Shown here in pieces: positions 51,001 to 63,463 of a DNA stretch of 64,000 bases. Position 1 is the stretch's first letter. Each line of letters opens with the position of its first letter. A program made the translations under genes and the position numbers. This DNA is from Aphis gossypii (taxonomy: Eukaryota; Arthropoda; Insecta; Hemiptera; Aphididae): the NCBI RefSeq assembly GCF_020184175.1, contig NC_065532.1:4154001-4218000 (forward strand), in the 5' to 3' direction. The notes beneath the pieces are model-generated. The model made no database searches. It saw only the letters and a program-made list of their open reading frames with translations, and had not been told where the DNA came from.

Positions 51001-53297
51001 GCTTGGATATGACACGAGCACAATTTCTGTAATACCAAACAGCGAGGAGAAATTTATTTCGTTTTCGAAATATATCAACAACTCTTTCACAATAAGATTT
51101 ATAGATACATTTAGATTTATGGCCTCCAGTTTATCGACGTTAGCCAAAAATTTAATAACGCCCGAGTTTGAGAAGTTCAGAGAAACCACAAAAGCATTCA
51201 AACATAATGATATGAACCTTGTCACACGTAAAGGTGTATATCCCTACGAGTTTACCGATAGTTGGAGCAAGTTGGAGGAGACCCATTTGCCAAAGAAAGC
51301 GGATTTTTATAGTACGTTGACTGAAGAACATATATGCGATAGTGAATACGAACACGCAACCACAGTATGGAACCATTTCAAATGCAAAAACTTGGGTGAA
51401 TATTCGGACCTATATCTTAAAATCGACATAATGCTATTAGCTGATGTGTTTGAGAACTTCCGAGACCTTTGTTTGGCAACATACACCTTAGACCCAGCAT
51501 TCTACTACACTTGTCCAGGCTTCTCTTTTGATGCGATGTTGAAACATACTTCAATGAGGCTTGAACTACTTCACGACTATGATACGCTGTTGATGATCGA
51601 AAAAGGTAACGATATAATATTTTATAATATAATGTTATTATTTAATAATATATGATTTATTTTAGGTATACGTGGTGGTCTTACACAAGCAAGTATGAGA
51701 TACGCCAAGGCGAACCACAAAAAGACTCCAGATTATGACCAGGCAAATCCAAAATCATGGTTGATATACCAAGACTGTAAGTTATTTTTATAATTTTAAT
51801 TTATTCAGTTGAATATATTTTTCTTAATTTAAGGTAATAACTTGTATGGATGGGCCATGTCACAATACATGCCATACGGAGGGTTCAAATGGGTTGAACC
51901 AACACTCCACGGACTGAACAATTTGACTAATACTTCACCCGTAGGAAGGATATACGAGGTGGATATATCCTATCCGCAAGAATTACATGATAAACACAAC
52001 GACTTGCCTTTTCTACCACAGAACGGTATACCTACTGGTTCAAAAGTGAAAAAACTAATGGCAACATTAGAGCCCAAGAAAAATTATATTGTTCACTACC
52101 GTAATCTACAGCAAGCCATTAAAAACGGTCTTAAAGTAGATAAAGTAAGCGTTTATTTTACAACAATTCTGTGATGAAGACATTTTTAACATTATAATAT
52201 TTAAAGGTACATAGAGTCATTGAGTTTAATCAGTCAGCATGGTTGGCTGATTACATCAACCTGAACACTGAGTTACGTAAGAAGGCCACAAATGATTTCG
52301 AGAAAGATTTTTTTAAATTAATGAACAATGCAGTATTTGGTATGTTATTATAAATTATAATTTTTAATTTTTCATAACATTTTCTTATGATTTTCCAGGC
52401 AAGACGATGGAAAATGTACGCCAACGTATAAAAATTAAGTTAGTATCCAGTGAAAAGTATTTGCAGAAACTTATAAATAAGTCCACGTTTAAACACTGCA
52501 CAACATATAACAAAAATGTAGCAGCTGTGTCGCTAGAGAATAAGGAAATTAAATTTGATAAGCCAATATATATAGGTAACTATTACACACACACACACAC
52601 ATATTATATTTTAATGTTATTAATTTCAAATTAATTGAATATTTTTTATTATAGGTTTTGCGGTACTTGAAATAAGTAAAACTCTTATGTATGAGTATCA
52701 TTACGATGTCATGCAAAAACATTATGGTAAAAAAATAGAACTCATGTATACAGATACAGGTAAATATTTTAAAACCAACTTTATTTTCTTATACTAACTA
52801 ACATCAATTTTTTAGATTCACTGGTGTACCATATTATTACGGATGACTTTTACCAGGACTTGGCAAATAACGCAAACTTGCTGGACAAGATGGATACATC
52901 AAATCTCCCGAAAGACCATCCGTGCTACATTCCCGACCGTAAGAAGATCCCGGGTTTGTTTTCCGACGAGACGGATGGACTCGTTATGACAGAGTTTTGT
53001 GCGTTACGGGCAAAATCATATGCCTACAAACTTAATGGGACGGAAAAAATCAAAGCCAAGGGAATCCGTGGGCATGTGGTAAAGTACCACATGTCATTCA
53101 ATGACCATAAGAAGTGTCTGTTTGATGACAGTGATTTAGACGTTTTCACTCAAAATGTATCCATCCGATCATTCAAACACCAGCTCAAGACAATCAAATC
53201 GAACAAATTGACTTATAATAACTATGATGACAAGAGGATTATACTTGAAGACAAAGTACATACCTATGCTCATGGACATTATAAATCTGTTTGTTAA
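48020..53297 (+). pseudogene. Left copy: zinc-finger / family-B DNA polymerase gene with a frameshift
   Basis: Nine exons: 48020-48179, 48261-48353, 49372-51605, 51666-51776, 51834-52144, 52207-52339, 52399-52575, 52655-52759 and 52816-53297. Exon 1 encodes two C2H2 zinc fingers (CSVCDKTF, CSICSEIF). Exon 3 holds exonuclease motif I (ADFE), a Cys/His cluster with DHCHLSGK, motif II (HNLTNYDAH) and motif III (YLKID). Later exons carry polymerase motif A (NNLYGWAMSQ), motif B (KLMNNAVFGK) and motif C (TDTDS, split across exons 8 and 9). The polymerase would copy the element's own DNA. A single-base deletion near 50055, relative to the other arm, shifts the frame in exon 3 about 200 codons after its internal Met. 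Exons 1 and 2 are intact here, unlike the right copy. Confidence 0.88.
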
Positions 53298-54674
53298 TTG
53301 TATTTATAAAAAATATGTATATATGTGTATTTGTTTTTTTTTTTTTTTTACAGTAATAAAAGTCTTATACCGTATTACAAATCTTGCTATTATTTATATT
53401 TCCTTTATCCATACATTTTCTTACATTTGAAGTAACTTACATTGCAAAAGTGCATACATATAGGGTAGGAAATTAAGAGTACCTATGTGTTTGATAAAAT
53501 AATTAATAATAATAAAAGTAAATCATCCTGAGTTGAAAAAATATAATATTTTATTTTTTATTTTTTCATAGTATCAGCCGTTAATATAATTACTACCTAA
53601 TAAACATATATACATTTTATTAAATTCCATAGTATCAATAGACATATTATTGCAAGAACAATAGAAGTATACTATCATGGTATCATATTTAATGCTAAAT
53701 TTAGGTGTTTGGATTAACATTAACTGACCATGGAATACTGACATGTGTTTTGTTTATAGTAACAGTAATGACTAATAGATGTGTTAAAAATATATACAAA
53801 CTTCATATTCATGTTAAAAATCAACAGATTTTTTAAATAAAAATCATATTAGATGTAGCCATATGATGAATATTATATTTCTTTAGCTGTCATAAATATC
53901 ATCATTTTGTTCGTAAATATTAAAATATTCATTCCTCTACACATATGGATATTATACAGGTCTTGATAAAAATATGAGACAATAAGTAAATACCTATTTA
54001 AAATCTCATAAAAATGTATGATTTCAACAGTCTACAAAACCTATATAAATGTAGGTTTTACTGTTTCGATTTTAATCTAAATAATAATACACACATCTGT
54101 ATAATAATATCGTATTTTTCAAATAAAAATCGTATTAGATGTATCCATACTATGCATTTCTTCAAATATAAACTATTTTCATACTAAAATCATATACAAA
54201 TATCTTAATTTCAATAAAAACACATAATATAATTATCATCATAGACGGTTATACATAATATATTGATTCACTATTTACAGTTTCCTATGTTAAATTTTAA
54301 TATATAGCTAACAAAATTCGAAATATTAACAAAAAGAACATTTCAAAAGCAAAATCAATCTAATGTATGCAGTTACAATAATTATTCCATCATTTAGATT
54401 CATCGATAGGTAGATTATATTAAATATTATAATGAATGATGATTTCATACGATTTTTACAGTTTAACTCAAGATACATTAAAGATCTTACAATACATAAT
54501 TATCATTCATACGGTTCAAATTCAGAAGTCACAACCACTAGCATACGAACACGACTATATTTCTCCATCCACCCCTCCACTAGGTTAGGTTAGGAAAAAA
54601 ACATTTTTATAAAAACCCCACCACTAAGTTAGGTTAGTGTAATATAGGTTAATTCGGGAAAAAAAAAATGAAAG
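53298..54674. other. Non-coding inner part of left arm
   Basis: About 1.4 kb of AT-rich sequence between the polymerase stop codon and the spacer. No coding exon seen. The last 100 bp contain TAGGTTAGGTTAGG at about 54583 and AAGTTAGGTTAGTG at about 54627. Confidence 0.6.
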
Positions 54675-54722
54675 GTTACTTCATCTTCAACATGTGAAGA
54701 TGTAGACATGATAGATCATGGT
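54675..54722. other. 48-bp asymmetric spacer at the centre of the palindrome
   Basis: The only segment without an inverted partner in the other arm. It contains two small hairpins of its own: CATCTTCA-ACATG-TGAAGATG, and CATGA-TAGA-TCATG beside it. It would form the loop of a hairpin made from either strand of the 15.7 kb element. Confidence 0.9.
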
Positions 54723-56096
54723 CTTTCATTTTTTTTTTCCCGAATTAACCTATATTACACTAACCTAACTTAGTGGTGGGGTTTTTATAAAAATGTTTTT
54801 TTCCTAACCTAACCTAGTGGAGGGGTGGATGGAGAAATATAGTCGTGTTCGTATGCTAGTGGTTGTGACTTCTGAATTTGAACCGTATGAATGATAATTA
54901 TGTATTGTAAGATCTTTAATGTATCTTGAGTTAAACTGTAAAAATCGTATGAAATCATCATTCATTATAATATTTAATATAATCTACCTATCGATGAATC
55001 TAAATGATGGAATAATTATTGTAACTGCATACATTAGATTGATTTTGCTTTTGAAATGTTCTTTTTGTTAATATTTCGAATTTTGTTAGCTATATATTAA
55101 AATTTAACATAGGAAACTGTAAATAGTGAATCAATATATTATGTATAACCGTCTATGATGATAATTATATTATGTGTTTTTATTGAAATTAAGATATTTG
55201 TATATGATTTTAGTATGAAAATAGTTTATATTTGAAGAAATGCATAGTATGGATACATCTAATACGATTTTTATTTGAAAAATACGATATTATTATACAG
55301 ATGTGTGTATTATTATTTAGATTAAAATCGAAACAGTAAAACCTACATTTATATAGGTTTTGTAGACTGTTGTGAAATCATACATTTTTATGAGATTTTA
55401 AATAGGTATTTACTTATTGTCTCATATTTTTATCAAGACCTGTATAATATCCATATGTGTAGAGGAATGAATATTTTAATATTTACGAACAAAATGATGA
55501 TATTTATGACAGCTAAAGAAATATAATATTCATCATATGGCTACATCTAATATGATTTTTTTTAAAAAATCTGTTGATTTTTAACATGAATATGAAGTTT
55601 GTATATATTTTTAACACATCTATTAGTCATTACTGTTACTATAAACAAAACACATCTCAGTATTCCATGGTCAGTTAATGTTAATCCAAACACCTAAATT
55701 TAGCATTAAATATGATACCATGATAGTATACTTCTATTGTTCTTGCAATAATATGTCTATTGATACTATGGAATTTAATAAAATGTATATATGTTTATTA
55801 GGTAGTAATTATATTAACGGCTGATACTATGAAAAAAATAAAAAATAAAATATTATATTTTTTCAACTCAGGATGATTTACTTTTATTATTATTAATTAT
55901 TTTATCAAACACATAGGTACTCTTAATTTCCTACCCTATATGTATGCACTTTTGCAATGTAAGTTACTTCAAATGTAAGAAAATGTATGGATAAAGGAAA
56001 TATAAATAATAGCAAGATTTGTAATACGGTATAAGACTTTTATTACTGTAAAAAAAAAAACAAATACACATATATACATATTTTTTATAAATACAA
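54723..56096. other. Non-coding inner part of right arm
   Basis: Mirror image of 53298-54674. AT-rich, no coding exon. Confidence 0.6.
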
Positions 56097-59000
56097 TTAA
56101 CAAACAGATTTATAATGTCCATGAGCATAGGTATGTACTTTGTCTTCAAGTATAATCCTCTTGTCATCATAGTTATTATAAGTCAATTTGTTCGATTTGA
56201 TTGTCTTGAGCTGGTGTTTGAATGATTGGATGGATACATTTTGAGTGAAAACGTCTAAATCACTGTCATCAAACAGACACTTCTTATGGTCATTGAATGA
56301 CATGTGGTACTTTACCACATGCCCACGGATTCCCTTGGCTTTGATTTTTTCCGTCCCATTAAGTTTGTAGGCATATGATTTTGCCCGTAACGCACAAAAC
56401 TCTGTCATAACGAGTCCATCCGTCTCGTCGGAAAACAAACCCGGGATCTTCTTACGGTCGGGAATGTAGCACGGATGGTCTTTCGGGAGATTTGATGTAT
56501 CCATCTTGTCCAGCAAGTTTGCGTTATTTGCCAAGTCCTGGTAAAAGTCATCCGTAATAATATGGTACACCAGTGAATCTAAAAAATTGATGTTAGTTAG
56601 TATAAGAAAATAAAGTTGGTTTTAAAATATTTACCTGTATCTGTATACATGAGTTCTATTTTTTTACCATAATGTTTTTGCATGACATCGTAATGATACT
56701 CATACATAAGAGTTTTACTTATTTCAAGTACCGCAAAACCTATAATAAAAAATATTCAATTAATTTGAAATTAATAACATTAAAATATAATATGTGTGTG
56801 TGTGTGTGTAATAGTTACCTATATATATTGGCTTATCAAATTTAATTTCCTTATTCTCTAGCGACACAGCTGCTACATTTTTGTTATATGTTGTGCAGTG
56901 TTTAAACGTGGACTTATTTATAAGTTTCTGCAAATACTTTTCACTGGATACTAACTTAATTTTTATACGTTGGCGTACATTTTCCATCGTCTTGCCTGGA
57001 AAATCATAAGAAAATGTTATGAAAAATTAAAAATTATAATTTATAATAACATACCAAATACTGCATTGTTCATTAATTTAAAAAAATCTTTCTCGAAATC
57101 ATTTGTGGCCTTCTTACGTAACTCAGTGTTCAGGTTGATGTAATCAGCCAACCATGCTGACTGATTAAACTCAATGACTCTATGTACCTTTAAATATTAT
57201 AATGTTAAAAATGTCTTCATCACAGAATTGTTGTAAAATAAACGCTTACTTTATCTACTTTAAGACCGTTTTTAATGGCTTGCTGTAGATTACGGTAGTG
57301 AACAATATAATTTTTCTTGGGCTCTAATGTTGCCATTAGTTTTTTCACTTTTGAACCAGTAGGTATACCGTTCTGTGGTAGAAAAGGCAAGTCGTTGTGT
57401 TTATCATGTAATTCTTGCGGATAGGATATATCCACCTCGTATATCCTTCCTACGGGTGAAGTATTAGTCAAATTGTTCAGTCCGTGGAGTGTTGGTTCAA
57501 CCCATTTGAACCCTCCGTATGGCATGTATTGTGACATGGCCCATCCATACAAGTTATTACCTTAAATTAAGAAAAATATATTCAACTGAATAAATTAAAA
57601 TTATAAAAATAACTTACAGTCTTGGTATATCAACCATGATTTTGGATTTGCCTGGTCATAATCTGGAGTCTTTTTGTGGTTCGCCTTGGCGTATCTCATA
57701 CTTGCTTGTGTAAGACCACCACGTATACCTAAAATAAATCATATATATTAAATAATAACATTATATTATAAAAAAATTATATCGTTACCTTTTTCGATCA
57801 TCAACAGCGTATCATAGTCGTGAAGTAGTTCAAGCCTCATTGAAGTATGTTTCAACATCGCATCAAAAGAGAAGCCTGGACAAGTGTAGTAGAATGCTGG
57901 GTCTAAGGTGTATGTTGCCAAACAAAGGTCTCGGAAGTTCTCAAACACATCAGCTAATAGCATTATGTCGATTTTAAGATATAGGTCCGAATATTCACCC
58001 AAGTTTTTGCATTTGAAATGGTTCCATACTGTGGTTGCGTGTTCGTATTCACTATCGCATATATGTTCTTCAGTCAACGTACTATAAAAATCCGCTTTCT
58101 TTGGCAAATGGGTCTCCTCCAACTTGCTCCAACTATCGGTAAACTCGTAGGGATATACACCTTTACGTGTGACAAGGTTCATATCATTATGTTTGAATGC
58201 TTTTGTGGTTTCTCTGAACTTCTCAAACTCGGGCGTTATTAAATTTTTGGCTAACGTCGATAAACTGGAGGCCATAAATCTAAATGTATCTATAAATCTT
58301 ATTGTGAAAGAGTTGTTGATATATTTCGAAAACGAAATAAATTTCTCCTCGCTGTTTGGTATTACAGAAATTGTGCTCGTGTCATATCCAAGCTCAGTTA
58401 CCAAAAAGTGAGCATCATAGTTGGTTAAATTGTGAAAGAAAACCGGTACAAAATTTGGTCGTTGAAGCTTGAGATTACATGAATTACATAAAGTTTGTCT
58501 AAATTTTCCCGATAGATGGCAATGATCAGCTACTTTATGGTTTTCCACAGAAAACCTATTTTTGCACAAATTACATGTTGTACATGCATCATGTAATCGT
58601 TGTTGTTCAGGTGTCCAAATTATAGGTATCATGGTTTTGAGTAGTTTGTCTATTTTTTCAGCAATTTCAACAATGCTTTGTACGAAATGTTTTGCTACCT
58701 CTTTATTTTCATTACTTCCGCGGTATATAACTGGCGATGTTGGTATTTCAAAATTTTCAAGCAGTTCTTTTGGTATGTGGTCATCGACCTTTACGAAAAA
58801 ACCATAACTCATAGGCTCATGATTTTGAATTACAGTTGTATTTTTTCCTTTTTTCTCGTTACATTTAACGAGAAGCGCCTCGAAGTCAGCATAAATAACT
58901 ATGGGGTGGCGTTGTGTTTTGTTCCATGCACTAAACTCCAACATTGAACCGGGCTCAGGCATCTGAGGTAATATAGGTTTGTGCGATCCGCATATCAATT

Positions 59001-61373
59001 TATGCTGATCAAGTGCTGCTTGTCCACATAGCGTATTCTTCCGGGGTTGATTATCGAACGATGTAAAGCAACGTTTGCAAAATATTACACGACCGACATG
59101 TGACGTTTTTTGTGCTCTAACAAGACGCGAGAAATTTGAGATGTATGTGTAGTGGCTTTTACCTCCCACAGTAATTAGTAAAAGATCGAAATGATATTTT
59201 TTTTCTTCATCAATAACCTTAAGTGGATAAACAATATGTTTCTTATTCTTTTCTTTTTTTAATCCAAATACATTGACAGACGTGTTCAGGTTATTTTTTT
59301 CAAATGTTTTTATTTCCCTCACAGGTGTTGGGAATGTTAAACCAGAAAAATTATATTTGTCCTCGAGCGATGTATAATTTTCAGCCACTTGATTTTTGGC
59401 ATTACCCGAAACGTATCTTGATAAGATTGCCCACTTGAAGCACTGTTGGTCTGAGTTTTGGGGGTTGATGACTGCCTTTTTATTCTTAATGTAATTTGGT
59501 AACGGAATATATGATGAGCCACCCATAGGTGTGTAATTGTATACTCCTAATAACAAGCCGTCTATGGCTTCCAATGTAAAGCCACTTCCTTTAGATGTAT
59601 AAACATCCTCTTCAACCAATAATTTTACGAACGTTCGTTCTACTATTGAGTTAATATCCGTATCCATAAAAATTTCTTTAGCTGAAGTTTTAAACGCGCG
59701 GTTCTCAGCTGAATTCTCTACGTTTGGCCGGCTGTACGTTGCTTCCAGTTTCAGGTTGAATTTAATTGGGTGTTTTGTCGATGATGATGATTTAAGTAAT
59801 TGAATTAAGTCATTTTTTGATGATACTAAAAATGCGCTGAAGTTGTTCAAATTATCTGTATTTTTCTTATAATACCAAATGATTTTATTAGAGAGCGATG
59901 AACCAGTCTTAACAAAACCGGGGGTTTTAACGAAGGTCATGCGTGTTTTTTTAGCATTTACTGCTTCGTTCGAATTTTCCGCATGTACACGCTTAAGATT
60001 ATTACGATTTGAAGCCGAAGGAACTGAAATTGATAAACATTATAGAAAATATGTGTGTAAAGATAAAATGGTTATAAATATAAACGTTTTTTAGTAAAAG
60101 TACCTGAAGAAAAATTAAGAATTTAAAAAAATGTTAGTGATGTGTTAATCGTAAAGAAAATACGATTTTTTAAAATATACATTAATAAAATGAGTTACCT
60201 AGGTATCAAGCTCTAGTATTACACACATGTATATGTAATGTATATTGTATATAATATATGTAAAAACAAAAACAAATATGATATATAGAGCTTTCAGTTA
60301 TACTAATAATACACAACGTTCTTTTGTGTAGCATGAAATAATAATAACAGTAAGATGTATATACGCTGGCTTTCGTAATAGTTAAATAGTATAGTATAAA
60401 TAGTCTGCCTATTTATGTTTTTATTGGTATTATATTAAATCTGTATATGTTTTTCATGGAAAAAATAAGATATTCATATTGTATTATATATATGTATGAT
60501 ATGGTCGAATATATTTAATAACATGTCTGTTTATACTTAAAAATATATTATATAATAAATTAAAATTATTTACGTATCACGTATGTTTTTTAATAGCATT
60601 ATGATAACAATCGTATGGAAATATTTTCAATTAATATATTATTACAAGTATTTATCAAAATTATTGAACAATTTTACGAACATTTTTAAAATACATGTAT
60701 TATATTATATGCATATGATTTTAACGGGGTTAACTATGATAATTACAGGATTTATCAGGATTTTATCTAAATTATGATATGTTTTCTATGATTTTATACA
60801 GCTTGATGATGTTTCTGTATGTTTTTATGTATTAAATTAAGATGCTTTTATTTTTACAGGTATTGTTATATGCGATTTTTAAAAAAACTGATAGCATTTT
60901 TATTTTAAATATTTTGGAAGATATAAAGCAACATTTATTTTAATTCATCAATAAAGTAATATTTCTACATGAAGTGTTCTATTTTTTATAATTACTACTA
61001 AGTAAGTTATATATATATAAAATTTTGAATAATATATTTACCATTATAATCGTAAATGTGTTCAGCTGGTGTAAAAAAATCTTGAATTCTTGCTTGGTTA
61101 CGGTTGGTTGTTGTTGAACTATATATTTGAACCTGAAAATAGAATTATTTATTATTAATTTGATTATGAATATTTTATCTAATAAATCTGTAAATAGTTT
61201 AAAAAATACTTACGATGTTTATCCTTGCTATGTCTGATGAGGTTATCTCTCCGTGTGAATATTTCTGAGCAAATACTGCATACGATTTTAGTGAGTGATT
61301 CGTGTGACTTGGCGTGTCTGTGTAGATTTTTAATCAATGTAAAGGTTTTATCGCATACACTACACGAAAACAT
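56097..61373 (-). pseudogene. Right copy: zinc-finger / family-B DNA polymerase gene, stop in exon 2
   Basis: Nine exons on the minus strand mirror the left gene: 61373-61214, 61132-61042, 60023-57789, 57728-57618, 57560-57250, 57187-57055, 56995-56819, 56739-56635 and 56578-56097. The large exon 3 is open here (724 codons from its internal Met at 59940): exonuclease motif I DFE at about 352-354, Cys/His cluster 453-488, motif II 503-511 and motif III 654-658 of that frame. Polymerase motifs A, B and C follow as on the left. Exon 2 is 91 bp against 93 on the left. Two single-base deletions put a TAG four codons into it, so the zinc fingers are cut off from the polymerase. Translation from the internal Met could still give a polymerase without zinc fingers. 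If so this copy is the better candidate for activity. Confidence 0.88.
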
Positions 61374-62547
61374 GATTATGTTTAAAACTGAAGAACACTA
61401 GTCGAACTCGCAAAACAAGACAGTACCCTTCAACGAAATAGATGGGTAATGAGTTATAGAAATTGTACTTTAAATAACAGTGTGAAATTGTTGTATATAA
61501 GCAATTTACTAGCGCATGCGCACAATATAGTGGTAGTAAAAATGAACTACAGTGTTCATTAAAAATAAATAATTTGATTTTTAAAATACTTGTATACACT
61601 TTAAAAACACTTAAGAACTCCGAAATAACACGACTTGTCACTTGAAAGGGACTGATTTCATATTGCTCTGTGCACTATACTTTTTGGCTGAAATTCATCG
61701 ACAATACTCGGACGTGTCACTACAGGCTTGTACATGTTTGTAATCGTTGTGATACCGGATGCACTAATGCGTCTGCTATTAAGTATCAATACATTCTTTA
61801 TATTATTATAAATTGATAATGACTAATTACTATATAATATGTCCACTTAAAGACATTTAATTATATGGCTGATGTACATTGTATCTAACCCTAATGTGTC
61901 TACTATCAATACATTATATACCTTAATGTGAACATTATCGATGACTATTAAATTAGATTTTATCCATATAACATGAGAAAATACAATTTCCTTAAGTATA
62001 ACAGTTTTGATTGAAACGATTTAGCTATACATATATATTTTGAATGTCATTATAATCTGAAAATAGAAGATAATATAATATTTTTAGATAGGTATATGTG
62101 TTATGTTGTAGGTACCTTATATTATATTATGAGTATGTTTGTACGTATGTATATATGTATGACGTATGTATGTATATGTGATGGTAAATATGTTGTGTGT
62201 GTGTATGTATTAAATAAAGGGGTGGTAATATATTTGATTGGGGGGGGGGGGGGATATATGTCGGCCAAGGGTACGATTTAGTCGATACACATAATGTACA
62301 TCAGAATTATATATATTATTTTCTTCAAAAGGTGGGGGTTTGAAGGAGAAGGTATAAAATATATGCCGGTTACGTGTAGGATCTGGTGATGGTGTTGGGT
62401 TTATGCGTGTTGCGGGTTGCCTATATTGAGTAATTAATACAAGTTTGGGAGGAGCCTGTACTACGAATTGCCTATACAGAGAAGCCTATGCTTTTACATG
62501 TAAAATTTAAGGGGGAGGAGCTCCAGAACTATCTATTTTATTCTACT

Positions 62548-62553
62548 CCTAAC
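62548..62553. repeat. Right target-site duplication CCTAAC
   Basis: Identical to 46840-46845 and directly adjoining the element's CTACT-3' end. Confidence 0.9.
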
Positions 62554-63260
62554 TTATGAAAAGTCTTGTATTACATTTTAAGCTCTTAGTTAGCTACGCA
62601 TATAAACATTTTTATAAATTTGAACTACAAAATCATTTGCAAATATTCATGATTTTGACGAACTTTTGTCATTATATACTTGACCTTCAAATACTAATAA
62701 AAAAAAAATTTTGCCATTGTATTCTTATAATTTTTGAATCACTATAAGACTAACTTATGAGGAACTTTGTATTCAATTTTCAAAAATTTTGACTCTGTCA
62801 AAAATTTTTTATCGATATTTAAAAAAAAAAAAAAAACTAAACAAAACCGAATATTTCAAATGCCTATAAATAGCATTAAAATAAGCGAACTATTTTGAAA
62901 ATAAAATAATATTTAGAAAATGTCCATCTAAATAACTGATGAAATTTTCAAGTCATAATTTTTGAATAAAAACAAATATTTAAAATCGTTATTGTTACGC
63001 GATTTCGAATAAATTTAAAATTCAAACGCTCATAACATTTTTCCTATTATAACACTTCGAGTTTTCTCTATAATTAATTGAAGAAAAGCCTATGAAAAAT
63101 TTGGTTTTAAATTTTTGAACCAGAAAAAAACGCAACTTGCATTTAAATCCGTCCATATCAAGTATCGCATAAAAAATGTAGGTATTTAAAATAATTAAAT
63201 TCAATTAATTTTTAGAAAAATGTTTGAAATATTTTCAAAAATAATAAAATAAAAATTGAT
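62548..63260 (-). repeat. Family A repeat, copy 4, right part
   Basis: Continuation of the repeat interrupted at 46845. It matches the inverse of about 34540-34992 in order (CTTATGGAAAGTCTT-like, then CATGATTTTGA..., then the ATCGATATTT and poly-A blocks, then ACTTCGAGTTTTCTCTATAA). No gene. Confidence 0.8.
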
Positions 63261-63463
63261 TTTCATTGACTATCTAACCTATAACCATAGTATAGTAATA
63301 GCTATAGCTCATGAAGTGACTACCTACAACGTTTGCATTGACATCATCCATGATGGTGTGAAATTTTATAAAATTAATTTAATTTAATAAATTCAAAATT
63401 TTACTACAAAAGCGTACCGATTTTTTGTCACGCATTTAAATCTACTCTTACCTGATCTAAGCA

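Larger units (their letters stand above)
46846..54674 (+). repeat. Left arm of the palindrome (long inverted repeat)
   Basis: 7829 bp, the inverted copy of 54723-62547. From outside in: a 5'-AGTAG end, 1.17 kb AT-rich leader with a C11 tract and CA run, the polymerase gene, then about 1.4 kb of non-coding AT-rich sequence to the spacer. Coordinates mirror about a centre near 54698. Confidence 0.95.
46846..62547. mobile_element. Giant palindromic Polinton/Maverick-related element carrying two inverted DNA polymerase B genes
   Basis: A 15.7 kb element whose two halves are near-identical inverted copies: left arm 46846-54674, spacer 54675-54722, right arm 54723-62547. Both ends read 5'-AGTAGAATAAAATAG inward and are flanked by the 6-bp duplication CCTAAC. 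Polintons are known for 6-bp duplications, 5'-AG ends and a protein-primed family-B polymerase, which fits. Unlike standard Polintons (usually 15-20 kb with integrase, ATPase, protease and capsid genes) I see only the polymerase gene, once per arm. The arms differ at perhaps a dozen or so places noticed by eye, including a C/G tract of 11 versus 14. It is best read as a derivative that doubled on itself, perhaps by replication fold-back, then inserted or was mobilised. Confidence 0.85.
54723..62547 (-). repeat. Right arm of the palindrome (long inverted repeat)
   Basis: 7825 bp, the inverted copy of the left arm, ending CTACT-3' next to CCTAAC. Differences from the left arm include short indels in non-coding parts (for example near 55370 and 61000), a longer G tract at about 62240-62253 and lesions in the polymerase gene different from those on the left. 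Confidence 0.95.

Noticed and set aside
62096..62281. Short frame with a poly-Gly run in the right arm leader
   Set aside because: Produced by the G tract. The matching left-arm tract has a different length, so the frame is not conserved between arms.
46846..62547. Assembly fold-back or missed-adapter artefact as the whole explanation of the palindrome
   Set aside because: Both outer ends have the same 6-bp duplication, the two flanks are contiguous parts of one repeat whose unoccupied version exists in the window, and the spacer is asymmetric. An artefact would continue into the inverse of the left flank. Read-level confirmation is still desirable.
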